A stretch of 50,127 bases of DNA, taken from assembly GCA_949282555.1 (NCBI GenBank), contig CASDPK010000003.1, positions 70,865 to 120,991 on the forward strand, given 5' to 3'. The notes below the pieces were generated by a model that had not been told where the DNA came from, made no database searches, and was given only the letters and a program-made list of their open reading frames with translations. This DNA comes from an uncultured Lentisphaeraceae bacterium (GTDB taxonomy: Bacteria > Verrucomicrobiota > Kiritimatiellia > RFP12 > DVOR01). Positions 26,492 through 35,857 of the stretch are shown here, piece by piece. The position numbers and the translations under genes were made by a program. How positions within the stretch are numbered: position 1 is the stretch's first letter; each line of letters starts with the position of its first letter.

Positions 26492-27613
26492 TCAGGCGCC
26501 GCGAAGCTGTTCGCACACCCAGCGCAAATCCGCCAAAAGCATTTCCGAAAGCGTCCGTTCGCGGAAGGCATCCGGAAGGACGTGGTAGGTGTAGGTTTCG
26601 ACTTCGACGGGCCATCCGCCGGAGCGGACATAACGCCAAAAGGCGGGCGTCAGGGTGTTGCGCGTGGAGCCTAGGCGGCCGATGCCCTCCCATGCCAACG
26701 GCACGTGACAGTGGATTCTGCCTCGGCGGCCAAGGAGTTCGGGAAAAATCTCCGGCGTCAGATCCGGGAAACAACGGAGGGAGGCATCTTCCTCCCGTCG
26801 GCGGGTTTGGTGAAGGTAAACGCCGTCGATGAAGGCGGAGAGGTCTTCCGCCGTCGCGTACTGGGAAAATTCCAGTGCGGCCGAGACCTGAATCCTCATT
26901 ATGGGAATCTTCGCGGCGACAATCTGCCGAAGCGCATTTTGCGGGTCCTCATAGTTCATCGCGAAGTGGCAGGTATCGAAGCAGATACCGATGAAATCGC
27001 GATAGAGGGGGTTCCAGTCGGGGTGTTGCCAAAGGCGCTCGAAGAAATCAATGGTGTCTTGGGCGGATTCCAGGAGACAATCCGGCTCCGGCTCCAGCGC
27101 CAAACACATTCGGAGCCCGGTGAAACCCTCCAACTTCCGGAGGAAGAGCGCCATGGCACAGAGATTGCTGAAGATGGCCTCCGAAATGCCTTGGCCGCGA
27201 TCGTAGGCCAAGGGCACGGTCGTCACGCTCACGCAATGCCCATCCATGGAGGCGGCCGGAAGGTGGGAGAGCGCGCAGAACAGGTCGGAGGTGTAGGCCA
27301 GCCGCCGCGGATCGCCCCAGTCGGGTTCATAGACGGCGGTTTTTACGGCCTTCCCGTGGAAGGCCCCGAAGGGAAATCCGTTTGCGCCGATGATGGTCAG
27401 TTGGTGGCGGCGAAGCAACGCGGCGAAGTCGCGGGCCGTGGCCGGCTCCCGCAAGGCGCGCGCGGCGGATGCCCCGAAGCGCAGCCCCAGCGCGAAGTTG
27501 CCCTCCTTGGCCAATGCCGCACTGAGGGGCGCGGCGACCGTTTCCACCGCTTGGCGCGCGGAGGCTAAATCTTCCCCGGGGTGGACATTCATGCAATAAC
27601 TGATCACGTTCAT
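26492..27613 (-). CDS. eboE: EboE-like TIM-barrel protein (metabolite traffic family)
   Basis: The 373-residue protein begins with MNVISYCMNVHPGED, the typical opening of EboE proteins. It has a xylose-isomerase-like barrel pattern: GANGFPFGAFHG, LALEPEPDCLLES, GICFDTCHFAMNYED with likely metal ligands Asp and His, MRIQVSAAL, RIHCHVPL and VEVETYTY. EboE is part of the ebo cluster, thought to move a secondary-metabolite precursor across the inner membrane, yet no other ebo gene is visible here. An AP-endonuclease-like sugar isomerase is the main alternative reading. It has its own extended -10 promoter in the 61-base gap after the RND gene. Confidence 0.7.
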   Translation of the reverse strand: MNVISYCMNVHPGEDLASARQAVETVAAPLSAALAKEGNFALGLRFGASAARALREPATARDFAALLRRHQLTIIGANGFPFGAFHGKAVKTAVYEPDWGDPRRLAYTSDLFCALSHLPAASMDGHCVSVTTVPLAYDRGQGISEAIFSNLCAMALFLRKLEGFTGLRMCLALEPEPDCLLESAQDTIDFFERLWQHPDWNPLYRDFIGICFDTCHFAMNYEDPQNALRQIVAAKIPIMRIQVSAALEFSQYATAEDLSAFIDGVYLHQTRRREEDASLRCFPDLTPEIFPELLGRRGRIHCHVPLAWEGIGRLGSTRNTLTPAFWRYVRSGGWPVEVETYTYHVLPDAFRERTLSEMLLADLRWVCEQLRGA

Positions 27614-27637
27614 CTTGGCGGTCGCTCTTTTTGCCTT

Positions 27638-27646
27638 ATTTTAGCA
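27638..27646 (-). promoter_or_regulatory. Extended -10 promoter of eboE
   Basis: Minus strand TGCTAAAAT, 24 bases upstream of the ATG. No clear -35. It suggests eboE is transcribed separately as well as by read-through from the pump genes. Confidence 0.5.
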
Positions 27647-27674
27647 TAATGGGTCGCTTCGTCCGATGTGCCGT

Positions 27675-30600
27675 TCAGCGGGCCTTGCGGCCAAGCAGGA
27701 GGTAGACGGCGGGAATGAAGTAGAGGGCCATGATTGAAGAGAGGATGATGCCGCCCACCGAACCGATGCCAATGGAGGCGCGGAGCTCGGAGCCGAGCCC
27801 GCTTCCGAAGGCCATGGGGAGCATGCCGAACAAGGCGGCCACGCAAGTCATGAGGATGGGGCGGAACTTGCTTTTCGCCGCACGCATGAGGGCCACAGCC
27901 TTTGTGGTGCCGTGGCGGCGCAAGGTGTTCACTTCGTCGATGAGCAGAATCGCGGCATTGACCACCACGCCCACGAGCATGATGCCCGCCAGCAAACCGA
28001 ACATGGAGAGCGAACTCCCCGCCAACCATAGGGCGATGTATAGGCCGAGGTAGGAGAACGGCACCGTGAGAAGGATGATGAAGGGCTGCGTCCAGCTCTC
28101 CATCAACGCGCATAGGAGCAGGTAGGTCAGAACGATGGCAATGACGATCACCGACGAGAACTCGGTGAAGGTCTCCTCCATCTTTTCCGCCATGCCGCCG
28201 ACGGAGGTGGTGTAACCCGCGGGGAGGTGTTTGGCGATGACCTTGGCCTGGTGATCCAGGGCCGTGCCCATGCCGTAGCCTTTGGCGGCGTTGGCATAGA
28301 GCACGACGGTGCGGAGTTTGTCGTAGCGGACGATCATGGTGGGCTGGAGCCCTTCCGAGACTTCGGCCACGGCCCCGACGGGGAGCGGATTGCCGTTTGG
28401 CCCAGGAAGGTTGAGGGTGGGAAGTTGCTCTTGTCCCGGCTCCTGGCGAAAACGGGCGCGGATGTCGTAGGAGCGGTCACCGCGCTTGTAGGTGGTCTGC
28501 TCCAATCCGGCCACGCTGCCGCGAAGGGTCTGCCCGAGGGTTGAAGAGGGCAGCCCCATGTCGTGGAGGACGGCACGATTGGGGAGGAAACGCACTTCGG
28601 GGCGGCCGGGGCGGATGGAGTGGGAGACGTCGGTGCTGGCGGGATCGGTGGAGACGTCGCGGGCGACGGCGAGCCCGGTGGCGGAGAGGACGTCGAGATC
28701 TTCGCCTGAGATGAATTGCTGGATGTCTTGCGATGCACCGCCGGCGGCACTCGGGATCAGCACGGAGTAGATGCAATCCGGTTCCTCCAGCAGGAGGGCG
28801 CGCAGACGTGCACGAATATCGGAGATGCGATTCTCTGGGCGCTCCGTCATGGGGGAAAGGCGCAGATTGATTTCGGAGAGGTAGGAGCCTTCCGAGACTT
28901 GCCCCAGCGTGCCTTGCGTTTTGCCGCAGTTGATGTTCGTCTGCCGAACGGCATCTTCGGCGGCGCGAATCTTGCGGGCGATTGCGAGGGTTCGCTCGGA
29001 GGTGCGGCTGAGATTGTAATCGGCGGGGAATTCCAACTTCACCGTGACGTCGCCTTGGTCAATCTCCGGGACGAAGTCGAGCTGCACGTGTTTGGGGAAG
29101 TAGAGGAAGCCCAGGAGGGTGGCCGCGGAGATGATGACAACGAAGAGCCACGGAGCACGCGCGATCGCTTTTATCGAGCGCACATAACCACGCTCCATCC
29201 ACTCGTAGAAGCGGTTCCAAGGTGTGAGGATTCGGTTCAACAAAGGATTGAGGAAGCGGGTGCCCCAATTCACCGAGACCATCGCCAGGATGGGCGTGAG
29301 CGTGAACGAGATGAGGAGCGAGGCGAAGGTTGCCGCCGTCACCACCACCGCGAAGGGCGAAAGGAATCGCCCGGTGATGGAGGCCATGGTGGTGATGGGC
29401 AGAAAGACGACGATGTTTGTGAGCGCGGAGGCTGAGACGGCCAACGCCACGGCCCCCGTGGCCTTTGACACTGTGTCGCCGACGTTGAAGTTGGGCACGC
29501 CCCGCTTCCGTTCGAAGGCAAGGGAGACATTTTCCAGCACCACGATGGAGTTCGCCACCAAAATGCCCACCGAGATGCCAACGGCGGACATGGTGATGAT
29601 ATTGAAGGTGTAACCGAAGAAGGGGAAGACCACAAGCGCGATGGCCATGGTCGCCGGGATGGAGACGAAGGCCGCGAAGGCGGTTCGTATGTCCGCCAAG
29701 AAAATCAGCAACACAAGACCGGTGAGCAACACCCCTTGCCATACGGAGGAGAATCCGTCGCTGACGGTGGCATCGATATACCCGCCGTCGTCGCGGAACC
29801 ATACCAGCTCCATGCCACCGGGAAGGTTGCCTTTGAGCGAGTCCACCACGTCGCGGACGGCGTGCACCACGGCGGAGGCGTTGGCGTCGCCCTTCTTGGT
29901 GACTTTCAGCGTCACACAGGGTTCGCCGTCGAGGAAAGATGCGGAGGTTTTGCGCTCGGTCCCGAAGGAGAACTCCGCGACGTCGCGCAGGTAGACCCGT
30001 TCGCCGCGCACGGTGCCCACCTCAATGTCGCCGAGGCCTTCCATGGCCTCGGGTTCCGCGTCGAAGGTGAGGGTGATTTCGCGGGAGCCGTCGTCGATTT
30101 GCCCCACGGGGATTTTGACGTTTTCCCGTGCGAGCGCTTGGGCGACGTCGGCCATTGCGAGCCCACGCGCGGCCAGTTTGCCGCGATCCACATCCACCAA
30201 CACTTCGCGCTCCATGCCGCCGATGAGATCCACGCTCGCCACGCCGGGGAGGGAGGAGAAGCGGTCGGAGAGTTTGTCATCGGCGTAGTCATAGAGCTCA
30301 TCCACCGATAGCGAGCCTTTGAGCGCGAGCGTCACCACGGGGGTCGCGTTGATGTCGAACTTTAGGATTTCGGGCTTGTCGGCGGCCTCGGGCAGATCTT
30401 CCAAAATCAGGTCAATCTTCTCGCGCACGTCGGTGGCGGCCACATCGACATCGCGGTCGAGGTTGAACTCGATGAGCACTTGCGTGAAATTGTTCAGACA
30501 GGTGGAGCTGATATGCTTGATGCCTTCCACCTGCGCGATGGCGTCTTCGATCTTCCGCGTCACGGACGTTTCGAGTTCGTCCGGGGAGGCGCCGGCGTAG

Positions 30601-30749
30601 GTCACGGAGACGGTGACATAGGGCACGTCCACCGAAGGCAATAGGTCGTTGCCGAGGTTCTTTAGGGTCAGAAGCCCGAAGAACGAGAGCATGATGATCA
30701 CCACGCTCATCGCGATGGGGCGATTGGTCGAGGCATTGGAAAGAAACAT
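27675..30749 (-). CDS. RND-family efflux pump, inner-membrane transporter
   Basis: A 1024-residue transporter of the AcrB/HAE-1 type. It has one N-terminal helix, a large periplasmic loop (VDVPYVTVSVTYAGASPDELE), five more helices, a second loop, and the mirrored C-terminal helices. In TM4 the family carries two aspartates (AcrB D407/D408) that relay protons. Here the block reads GISVGILVANSIVVLEN, with Ala399-Asn400 in their place. The TM10 lysine is also absent (GVVVNAAILLIDE near residue 930). Energy coupling may therefore differ. AGGAGG lies 5 bases before the ATG. It follows its adaptor by 32 bases in the order HU-like, TolC-like, adaptor, RND. Confidence 0.93.
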   Translation of the reverse strand: MFLSNASTNRPIAMSVVIIMLSFFGLLTLKNLGNDLLPSVDVPYVTVSVTYAGASPDELETSVTRKIEDAIAQVEGIKHISSTCLNNFTQVLIEFNLDRDVDVAATDVREKIDLILEDLPEAADKPEILKFDINATPVVTLALKGSLSVDELYDYADDKLSDRFSSLPGVASVDLIGGMEREVLVDVDRGKLAARGLAMADVAQALARENVKIPVGQIDDGSREITLTFDAEPEAMEGLGDIEVGTVRGERVYLRDVAEFSFGTERKTSASFLDGEPCVTLKVTKKGDANASAVVHAVRDVVDSLKGNLPGGMELVWFRDDGGYIDATVSDGFSSVWQGVLLTGLVLLIFLADIRTAFAAFVSIPATMAIALVVFPFFGYTFNIITMSAVGISVGILVANSIVVLENVSLAFERKRGVPNFNVGDTVSKATGAVALAVSASALTNIVVFLPITTMASITGRFLSPFAVVVTAATFASLLISFTLTPILAMVSVNWGTRFLNPLLNRILTPWNRFYEWMERGYVRSIKAIARAPWLFVVIISAATLLGFLYFPKHVQLDFVPEIDQGDVTVKLEFPADYNLSRTSERTLAIARKIRAAEDAVRQTNINCGKTQGTLGQVSEGSYLSEINLRLSPMTERPENRISDIRARLRALLLEEPDCIYSVLIPSAAGGASQDIQQFISGEDLDVLSATGLAVARDVSTDPASTDVSHSIRPGRPEVRFLPNRAVLHDMGLPSSTLGQTLRGSVAGLEQTTYKRGDRSYDIRARFRQEPGQEQLPTLNLPGPNGNPLPVGAVAEVSEGLQPTMIVRYDKLRTVVLYANAAKGYGMGTALDHQAKVIAKHLPAGYTTSVGGMAEKMEETFTEFSSVIVIAIVLTYLLLCALMESWTQPFIILLTVPFSYLGLYIALWLAGSSLSMFGLLAGIMLVGVVVNAAILLIDEVNTLRRHGTTKAVALMRAAKSKFRPILMTCVAALFGMLPMAFGSGLGSELRASIGIGSVGGIILSSIMALYFIPAVYLLLGRKAR

Positions 30750-30781
30750 AGGGCCTCCTGTTGTGGCGGAGGGAGGTGGAA

Positions 30782-31933
30782 TTATCGCACGGCCTTGACG
30801 GCGTCGCCGGGATTGAGGAGGAGCATCCCTTCGCTCACAATCTGGGCGTTGCCGAGGGCTTCCGGATTAAGGATTTCGGTCATGCCATGGGCGGAGGCGC
30901 CTTTGCGCACTTCCACGGCGGAGACGGTCCCCTCCGTCGTGACAACGAAGACGACGGTCTTTCCATCACGGAGCCCAACGGCGCCGGCCGGCACACCCGA
31001 ACCTTTTCGGGACGCGAAGACCACGCGAGCGGTGCAAAGCATTCCGGGGGCAACGGCGGGATCGGGCTTCAAGACGGCGCGAATCTCAAAGGTACGGCTG
31101 ACGGCATTGACGGTGGGGGCTTTGTAGGTGACGGGGAGGCGCTGGCCAAAGGAGGTCTCGATCTCCGTCTTGCCCACCGTCACATCGGCGTAGCGATCCG
31201 CGCTCAGCAGGAGGCAGACTTCTCGGACACGTGGGTCATCCAGCATGAAAAGGGCGGTTCCGGCCCCCACATAGTCGCCACGATCTCGGAGTTTCTGCGT
31301 GATGACGCCATCGAAGGGGGCAAGCCCACGGGAATCGGCGAGATTCTTCTCGGCGATGCGCAGCGAGGTGGCGGCCTGAAGGATGCGGGCGTCGGCGGAG
31401 GCGACGGCCGCCTTGGCGCGTGCCAACGCGGCATCGGCGCTTCGGAGCTGGAGTTGGGCCTTTTCCCAAGCGTCTTTGGTGACGGAGCGGCTGTCGTTGT
31501 ACAGGCGCGCGAAGCGGGCTTCATCCGTGGCGGCCTTGATTTGCGCGGCTTCGGCCTCGGCTTGCGCGGCCAGCGCTTCCTCGCGGGCGGCCGCGGCGAC
31601 GGCTTGGTCGTCCTTCGCGATGGCCACCTGGTTTTCCAGGTTTACGCGGTCCACTTGGAAGAGCGGTTGCCCCGCCTTCACACGGTCGCCTTCGTCTGCG
31701 AGCACCTCGTCCACCGTCCCGGGCAGACGTGAGGCCACGGCGGCGGTGAATTTCGTGCGGACGCTGCCTTGCACGGTCACGGCGTCCTCAAAGGTGAGCC
31801 CTTCGCTGAGCGCGCAGACTTTGACGCGCGGGCGTGTGTCTTGCTGTTGGGCCACCGGTTTGTCATCCTTGCAACCAGAGAAGGTCTGCGCGGCAAGGAA
31901 TGCGAGAAGGAGGGAAGTCATTACAGAGCGCAT
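30782..31933 (-). CDS. RND efflux adaptor (membrane fusion protein), lipoprotein
   Basis: Links the RND pump to the outer-membrane channel in the periplasm. The 383-residue protein has a lipoprotein signal (MRSVMTSLLLAFLAAQTFSGC, Cys21). The lipoyl half-motifs SRLPGTVDEVLADEGDRVKAG and LAPFDGVITQKLRDRGDYVG flank a long Ala/Glu-rich coiled-coil hairpin (about 95-190), followed by beta-barrel and membrane-proximal domains. GGAG precedes the start. It lies 18 bases after the TolC-like gene. Confidence 0.93.
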   Translation of the reverse strand: MRSVMTSLLLAFLAAQTFSGCKDDKPVAQQQDTRPRVKVCALSEGLTFEDAVTVQGSVRTKFTAAVASRLPGTVDEVLADEGDRVKAGQPLFQVDRVNLENQVAIAKDDQAVAAAAREEALAAQAEAEAAQIKAATDEARFARLYNDSRSVTKDAWEKAQLQLRSADAALARAKAAVASADARILQAATSLRIAEKNLADSRGLAPFDGVITQKLRDRGDYVGAGTALFMLDDPRVREVCLLLSADRYADVTVGKTEIETSFGQRLPVTYKAPTVNAVSRTFEIRAVLKPDPAVAPGMLCTARVVFASRKGSGVPAGAVGLRDGKTVVFVVTTEGTVSAVEVRKGASAHGMTEILNPEALGNAQIVSEGMLLLNPGDAVKAVR

Positions 31934-31951
31934 GGGGATTCTCCAAAAGTG

Positions 31952-33481
31952 TCACGGTGTGGTGGGAGGCGTTTCCTTCGGTGGATTCGCTCCCCAGCCA
32001 AGGCCAATGGTGTCGCGGAAAACGAATTCAGCGAGGGCTTCGGCGTAATCGGAAGAGAGCGCATGGATGCGTGCCTGTTCGCGTGCGGCGAACTTGTCAA
32101 GCACCTCCGAAAGGGTTTCCTGGTCGTCGCGGTAGCGTGCAAAGGCTTCATCGTAGTCAATTTCGGCGGCGACCTTGGTGGTCTGTGCCACGGCCTTCCG
32201 TTCGCGGGCCTGCCGCCAGTTCGACCATGCTTGCCACACGGAGACGGCGAGCGTCGACGCGGCATCCTCGCGCAAATCGTAGGCGGCACGTTCGCGCTCC
32301 TTAGCGGCGAGGTAATCCGAGATGGAGCGCAACCCGTCGAATACGCTCATCACGCCGCCGATGCCGCCGGTGAGATAGCGGTGAGGCGTGAGGAAGCTGT
32401 TGGAGGAATAGGCCCCGCCGCCGCTGACCGACAACGTCGGCAGGAAGTGCGCCAATGCCGCCAAGGCTTCCGTTTTGTAAAGGGTGATGGAAAGATCGCC
32501 GGCCCACATTTCCTTTCGGTTGACGAGCGCCGACCAAAGCCACTCTTCCGGGGGCAAGTTGAGTGCCTCGGCACGTGCGATCGGGCGCAACGAACCATCC
32601 GTCTCGGTGATGGCCCATGGGAGATCGCGCACATTCAGCAACGAGTCACCGTCGGGCTCCGGGGCGTTGGCGAGCGGATGCAGGTTGAGGAGATCCAACA
32701 ATCCGGCCTTGGCGGAACGGGCGTTGTCGCGGGCCACTTGCGCGTTGTAGAGGTCACTTTGGTGAAAGGCCTCCACGCGCGCCGTCTCCCCTCGCAGGGC
32801 CATCCCTTCGGCCGCCAAATGTTCGATTTGCCGCTTGAGCTCCGCGGAAGCCTGGGCTTGGGCTTCATAGGCTTGAATGGTCTTGGCGGCGATGGCGGCT
32901 TGGTAAAAAAGCGTCGCCACCTGCACATCGAGCATCTGTTCGTTGCGCTCGGTGACCAACGTTTGCAGTGCCTCCCCGCGCCGCGCCGCCAACCAGAGGA
33001 GCCAAGCATTGGGCGCGAACACCGGCTGGCTGATGGTGATGGCCGATTCCGTCACCCATCGATCCTGCATTTGCGCGGTGATCCCCAGCGAGCGCAGATT
33101 GGTTTTCACCGTATGGTTGGTTCCGGCGCGCTGATAGGTGGCCTCCACTTGCGGAAGGAAGGCGGAGAAGGCGCTGACGCTTTGCAGGTGCGCCAACTGG
33201 GCATCAAGGCGCGCCTGCGTGAGCTTCAGCGTGCGCTTGTGTGCGAGTTCCCGACAGGTTTCCAAGGTCAACGGGGCGGTGTTGGTGCGGAAGAAGGCTT
33301 CCGTCTCCTCCAGTTTCCCTTGCGTGTATTCCTGGGCGGCCTCCAGTCGCTCATCCAATCCGGGGGCACACCCATTCGCGAGCGCAAGGGCCGCAATGCC
33401 CAAGGCGAGCAAACGCCCAACCCTCCCGCGCAAGCGATCGCCGCGGGGGGCGGTTGGTTGGGGATGTACGCCGTGTCTCAT
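31952..33481 (-). CDS. TolC-like outer-membrane efflux factor, lipoprotein
   Basis: The 509-residue protein belongs to the OprM/TolC type. It carries an N-terminal lipoprotein signal ending at Cys38 (ALALANGC) after an unusually long basic segment. It has the two repeated helical halves (LTLETCRELAHKRTLKLTQA; YDEAFARYRDDQETLSEVLD) and beta-strand regions that build the channel. It forms the exit duct for the adaptor and RND pump encoded next. Its ATG overlaps the stop of the upstream HU-like gene as ATGA. Confidence 0.9.
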   Translation of the reverse strand: MRHGVHPQPTAPRGDRLRGRVGRLLALGIAALALANGCAPGLDERLEAAQEYTQGKLEETEAFFRTNTAPLTLETCRELAHKRTLKLTQARLDAQLAHLQSVSAFSAFLPQVEATYQRAGTNHTVKTNLRSLGITAQMQDRWVTESAITISQPVFAPNAWLLWLAARRGEALQTLVTERNEQMLDVQVATLFYQAAIAAKTIQAYEAQAQASAELKRQIEHLAAEGMALRGETARVEAFHQSDLYNAQVARDNARSAKAGLLDLLNLHPLANAPEPDGDSLLNVRDLPWAITETDGSLRPIARAEALNLPPEEWLWSALVNRKEMWAGDLSITLYKTEALAALAHFLPTLSVSGGGAYSSNSFLTPHRYLTGGIGGVMSVFDGLRSISDYLAAKERERAAYDLREDAASTLAVSVWQAWSNWRQARERKAVAQTTKVAAEIDYDEAFARYRDDQETLSEVLDKFAAREQARIHALSSDYAEALAEFVFRDTIGLGWGANPPKETPPTTP

Positions 33482-33945
33482 GGACGCTTCTCCTTTTTGG
33501 GCGATGGCGTGGGGTAAGGCTCAAAGGCAATGCCCTTGTTGATCCCTTCAATGAGGGCCGGGGCGATGCGCACACGCAGTCGAAGTTGGTGCCCGTTCGC
33601 CGGGTCGGGCGTCTCCCCGGGCTCCAATGTCCCGGAGATGGACAGCTGGAGCGTGAACCGATTCTTGAAGGCAATGCTGTTGCCCGAGCGAAGCAAACGT
33701 TTCATCGTTTCGTGGGAACACTGCAACACATGGAAGACGGTTTCGGCGTCAAGCAGGCGATGATCTTGCGCCACGGCCTCCGCGAATTCCTCCATCGCAT
33801 AGGTTTTTTGGGCGACGACGTGCGCACAAAGCTTCCGCTTCCCCGCCGCGTTGGGAGGCGTGGGGTGGACAATGTACCGCACGCGGCCTTCTGCGGAAGA
33901 GGAAATCCCCTCGGAAGTTCCCTTCGGTAAGGATGTTTTGGCCAT
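33478..33945 (-). CDS. HU/IHF-like DNA-binding domain protein heading the efflux operon
   Basis: The 155-residue protein has a middle part that follows the Bacteroidetes-type HU-like fold: RVRYIVHPTPPNAAG, then AMEEFAEAVAQDHRLLDAETV and MKRLLRSGNSIAFKNRFTLQLSISG. A charged, Pro-rich tail ends in PSPKKEKRP. Proteins of this kind bind DNA as chromosome-architecture or regulatory factors. Its place as first gene before the efflux genes suggests local regulation, but this is inference. The start at 33945 has AGGAGG; the in-frame ATG at 33999 lies inside the promoter. Confidence 0.65.
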   Translation of the reverse strand: MAKTSLPKGTSEGISSSAEGRVRYIVHPTPPNAAGKRKLCAHVVAQKTYAMEEFAEAVAQDHRLLDAETVFHVLQCSHETMKRLLRSGNSIAFKNRFTLQLSISGTLEPGETPDPANGHQLRLRVRIAPALIEGINKGIAFEPYPTPSPKKEKRP

Positions 33946-33969
33946 ATTTCCCTCCTGAAAGATGCCATC

Positions 33970-33999
33970 AGTATAGGGAGCGGGGCACACTTGCGTCAA
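33970..33999 (-). promoter_or_regulatory. Promoter of the HU-like/TolC/adaptor/RND operon
   Basis: Minus strand: -35 TTGACG, 18-base spacer, -10 TATACT. The 5' leader is about 20 bases. Confidence 0.75.
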
Positions 34000-34181
34000 G
34001 GGAAATTTTCATTTAGAGCCGGACTAAGCGTGTATTCTTCCGGCACAGAGGCCTCCTTCGGTAGCCCAACAGGGGGCCTTCGACCGTGTCGGGAGAGTCG
34101 CTCCTTCCCCGCGCGTGACCCCTTCTCGGGGGAAAACTTGATCATTGCCGTGGGTGAAGTGCCCGACGTTTCTCGGGGCTG

Positions 34182-34190
34182 TGGTATACT
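34182..34190 (+). promoter_or_regulatory. Extended -10 promoter of gpmI
   Basis: TGGTATACT, 26 bases before the ATG. No convincing -35. The rest of the gap 34000-34181 shows nothing else recognisable. Confidence 0.6.
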
Positions 34191-34216
34191 GTTGGCTTTC
34201 AGAAAGGAACCACGCA

Positions 34217-35776
34217 ATGTCCAAACGTCCCGTCTGTCTGATCATCCGCGATGGCTGGGGTATGAATCCCCGCTTTGAGGGCAATTCCGTTTTCCGCGCC
34301 AAGACCCCTGTCATTGACCGTCTGCGCGCGCGTTATCCCTGGTGCCGCATCGAGTGCTCCGGCGAGGAGGTGGGCCTTCCCGATGGTTACCAAGGCTCCT
34401 CCGAGGTCGGGCACCTGAACATGGGCGCCGGGCGCATCGTGGAGCAGGAGCTCAAGCGCATTGACGACGGCCTCAAGAGCGGCGAACTCTTCAAGAGCCC
34501 CAAGTGGGAAGCGTTGATCGCGAACTGGAAGGCCAACGGTTCTCAGCTGCATCTCATGGGTTTGCTTCAGGATGAGGGCGTGCACGCCCACCAGGAGCAC
34601 CTCTTCAAGATCATGCGCCGCGCCCGCCAGGAGAATCCCGCCGGCCGCATCGTGGTCCATCCCTTCCTCGATGGCCGCGACACGCCTCCCCGCTCCACGC
34701 TGGAATATCTCGCCACCCTTCAGAAGGTGATGGCCGAGGTCGGCAACTGCGTCATCGGCACGGCCATGGGCCGCTACTACGCCATGGACCGCTCCAAAAA
34801 CTGGGCGCTCACGTCCGAGGCTTACGAGTGCATCGTCGCGGCCAAGGGCAAACCCTACGCCACCGTCGAGGAGGCCGTGCGCGACGCGTATGACAACCTC
34901 CGGACCCCCGACGGCGCGCCGATGACCGATGAGTACATCCCCTGCGCCGTCATTGGCGATTACGCCGGCGTCCGCGATGGCGACAGCGTCATGCACACCA
35001 ACTACCGCCAGGATCGCGCCATCCAGCTCACGCAGGCCTTCGTCTGCGACGATTACCAGGGCACCCGCTCCGTCCGCCCGAAGGTGGTCTACCTCGGCTT
35101 CACCCGCTACTGGGACGAATTCCAGGACTACCTCCTCGGCGCCATGGGCGGCGACGGCGGCATGGATATGTTGCTCGGCGAAGTGGTCTCCAAGGCCGGC
35201 ATCCGTCAGCTCCGCATCGCCGAAACGCAGAAGTTCCGCCATGTGACCTCCTTCTTCAACGGCAAGAGCACCAAGCCCTATCCCGGCGAAGACCAGGTGG
35301 ATGTCCCCAGCCGCTTCGACCCCGCCACCTTCGCTTCCCATCCCGAGATGGAAGCCTATAACGTGACGGAAGAGCTCCTCAAGCGCCTTGAGAACAATCC
35401 GTACGGTTTCATCGTCGTCAACTACGCCAACTGCGACATGGTCGGCCACACCGGCGACCTCGCCGCCGCCACCAAGGCCGTCGAGATTGTCGATGAGTGC
35501 GTCGGCAAACTTCTTGACCGCCTCATGGAGCTTGATGCCCACGTCCTCATCACCGCGGACCACGGCAACGCCGAGCAGATGGTCGATTACGCCACCGGAA
35601 TGCCCAAGACCTCCCACACCCTCAACAAGGTGGAGTGCATCTATGTGGCCAAGGATGCCGACCTCCGCGAAATGCGCGCCGATGGCAAGCTGTCCGATAT
35701 CGCCGTCACCTGCCTTGACCTTCTCGGTTTGGAGAAGCCCGTGCAGATGACCGCTTGCGATCTCTTTGTGAAGTAA
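34217..35776 (+). CDS. gpmI: Cofactor-independent phosphoglycerate mutase
   Basis: Interconverts 3- and 2-phosphoglycerate in glycolysis, with two Mn ions. The 519-residue protein starts with MSKRPVCLIIRDGWG (metal-binding D12). The phosphoserine site lies in GSSEVGHLNMGAG at S62, the family's usual position, though the common GNSEVGH is GSSEVGH here. VVNYANCDMVGHTGD and LITADHGNAEQM carry the other metal ligands. AGAAAGGA precedes the ATG; an in-frame start at 34145 would add 24 residues overlapping the promoter. Strong C-ending codon bias indicates high expression. Monocistronic. Confidence 0.97.
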   Translation: MSKRPVCLIIRDGWGMNPRFEGNSVFRAKTPVIDRLRARYPWCRIECSGEEVGLPDGYQGSSEVGHLNMGAGRIVEQELKRIDDGLKSGELFKSPKWEALIANWKANGSQLHLMGLLQDEGVHAHQEHLFKIMRRARQENPAGRIVVHPFLDGRDTPPRSTLEYLATLQKVMAEVGNCVIGTAMGRYYAMDRSKNWALTSEAYECIVAAKGKPYATVEEAVRDAYDNLRTPDGAPMTDEYIPCAVIGDYAGVRDGDSVMHTNYRQDRAIQLTQAFVCDDYQGTRSVRPKVVYLGFTRYWDEFQDYLLGAMGGDGGMDMLLGEVVSKAGIRQLRIAETQKFRHVTSFFNGKSTKPYPGEDQVDVPSRFDPATFASHPEMEAYNVTEELLKRLENNPYGFIVVNYANCDMVGHTGDLAAATKAVEIVDECVGKLLDRLMELDAHVLITADHGNAEQMVDYATGMPKTSHTLNKVECIYVAKDADLREMRADGKLSDIAVTCLDLLGLEKPVQMTACDLFVK

Positions 35777-35796
35777 GCCTGCGGGCCGTCCGACGA

Positions 35797-35832
35797 AAAG
35801 GGCCTCCTCTCCTGCGGGAGGGGGCCTTTTTT
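35797..35832. terminator. Terminator between convergent gpmI and mtaB
   Basis: An 11-bp stem GGCCTCCTCTC / GGGAGGGGGCC with G-U pairs and six T on the plus strand; A-rich on the left side, so usable in both directions. Confidence 0.85.
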
Positions 35833-35857
35833 GTGCCTAGGGTGCGTGAAGTCGGAA

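Noticed and set aside
34199..35617. A 472-codon minus-strand frame antisense to gpmI
   Set aside because: gpmI is certain and strongly codon-biased (C-ending codons), which generates long antisense frames.
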